Of a stretch of 64,000 nt of DNA, positions 63,115 to 64,000 are shown one piece after another (position 1 is the stretch's first letter; each line of letters begins with the position of its first letter). The stretch comes from Setophaga petechia (taxonomy: Eukaryota; Chordata; Aves; Passeriformes; Parulidae), in contig JANCRA010000014.1 of assembly GCA_024362935.1 (NCBI GenBank), forward strand, positions 11,897,258-11,961,257, in the 5' to 3' direction. The position numbers and the translations under genes are program-made. The notes beneath the pieces are model-generated. The model was given only the letters and a program-made list of their open reading frames with translations, had not been told where the DNA came from and made no database searches.

Positions 63115-64000
63115 CCTTTTAGAAATCAGGTTCAGCTTTCCCCATTTGTACTTGCCCTCCATAAACCCCAGTAAAGGGGGAAACAGTGGAGAAACAGCAC
63201 GTGGTGCCATTGGTGACAGCCTCTGAGAAACAGGGAAAATTTAGGGAATCTAGGGTACAACAATCTTCAGTAAAACCTGCCCACCTATTTAGTATCATAA
63301 ATGCCTTTTGGAACAGTGTCATGTTCATTTTACACCTTAAGAGAATCTAACACACCTTTGCTTGTCTCATTAAGAGAAAAAGTAATATTTTTTAATAATA
63401 TCCAAGGCATTTGTCTCAAACTGCTGGAGAATCACTGATTAAATAAATGCAATGTGTTTGTATGATGAATGCTTTCTCTAGATGTTGCCCTACCTTCTGA
63501 TGATTGAGTCTAACCCTCTTTAACTACTTTGACAAGATTATTGCCTGAAGTAACTTTTTTAATTAGCATTCTTGTTTGTTTATGTCTAGAGATTGAGGGG
63601 GAAAATAGCTAAAAGCTTTGGAACAACTATTGAGTCTGCACTTGCTCTAAGCTGGAAGAAAATAATTTTTAGTATATGTTTAAAATTATATAACACGTTT
63701 CAGATGTTGGTTCAAATTACTGTTAAAATGACATTCAAATCTGGGAGTGTTTCTCACTGGCTTTATCCTTTTAAAAATTTCCACTGTGCTTTTTTTCATC
63801 TTTAATTAAATTTCAATTCATTTTATAATAGTAATTAAAGTATTTACAGCAAGAAATTCTATCCATTTGCAAAATGGCAATAAATTGTAACATTTTCACA
63901 AACAAACAAACTTCTTAGAAGGCTTGCAAAGTCTTTATCCTGCATTTGTAAGGCATTGAAGGGTAGATTATCAGCTGGTATAAGTCACTGTCATTCACTG
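63115..64000. other. Unannotated AT-rich stretch to window end
   Basis: No gene is visible. A short (CAAA)n run at 63897-63911 is the only simple repeat noted. Confidence 0.5.

Larger units (their letters stand above)
1..64000. other. Vertebrate (probably avian) non-coding region: gene desert or large intron
   Basis: All six frames are interrupted at about the density expected for AT-rich non-coding DNA. The longest frames are 120-161 codons and carry no recognisable domain, signal peptide or catalytic motif. CpG is sparse, homopolymer runs are common, and there are no bacterial-type gene arrays. I recognise no CR1 3' end with its 8-bp terminal repeats, no LTR pair and no mammalian SINE. That argues for a repeat-poor genome such as a bird's. 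Which chromosome, and whether this is intergenic or intronic, cannot be told from the sequence alone. Confidence 0.75.

Noticed and set aside
1..64000. CRISPR array, integron, phage or bacterial operon
   Set aside because: No regularly spaced repeats, ribosome-binding sites or dense gene arrays. Composition and texture are those of vertebrate nuclear DNA.

Overview
The window looks like vertebrate nuclear non-coding DNA, most probably from a bird. It is AT-rich (by eye roughly 35-40% G+C) and CpG-poor. Every reading frame is broken at short intervals. There are many short homopolymer and G/T-rich tracts. I see none of the dense SINE/LINE load a mammalian window of this size would show, and none of the operons or ribosome-binding sites of a prokaryote. 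The bird assignment is inference from texture; I recognise no diagnostic bird repeat and cannot name the species or locus.

I find no protein-coding gene, rRNA, tRNA, CRISPR array, intact transposon or CpG-island promoter that I can support. The longest open frames (about 120-161 codons) match what chance gives in 64 kb, especially in the locally GC-richer patches. They have no recognisable domains, and several overlap equally long frames on the other strand. The window is therefore either an intergenic gene desert or the inside of a very large intron.

Layout. 1-15 kb: plain AT-rich sequence with a perfect 71-bp tandem duplication (1982-2123), a small hairpin with an octamer motif at its loop (5218-5245) and G/T-rich poly-T tracts. 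About 15.4 kb: a cluster of nuclear-receptor half-sites with a DR1 element. 19.3-20.2 kb: a patch with unusually few stops on both strands. 24.5-24.8 kb: a GC-richer patch. 26.0-27.7 kb: a run of segments that look like conserved non-coding elements (CNEs), with homopurine/homopyrimidine tracts. 34.3-36.0 kb: a hairpin with the outline of a microRNA precursor and two further CNE-like segments, one with a perfect 17-bp palindrome of homeodomain sites. 38.5-38.9 kb: a GC-richer patch. 39.8 kb: a perfect 15-bp-stem hairpin. 44.8 and 46.1 kb: a CNE-like segment and a possible but weak terminal exon. 52.4-54.1 kb: the densest CNE-like cluster, interrupted by a three-copy GC-rich minisatellite. 56.2-59.3 kb: three more CNE-like segments. 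59.3-64 kb: ordinary AT-rich sequence with GC-richer patches.

If there is a system here, it is a regulatory landscape: scattered candidate enhancers with homeodomain, TALE, SOX, TCF/LEF, AP-1 and nuclear-receptor type motifs, serving a gene outside the window or the host gene of the intron. All CNE calls rest on sequence texture and motif content. Cross-species alignment would decide them and was not possible here.
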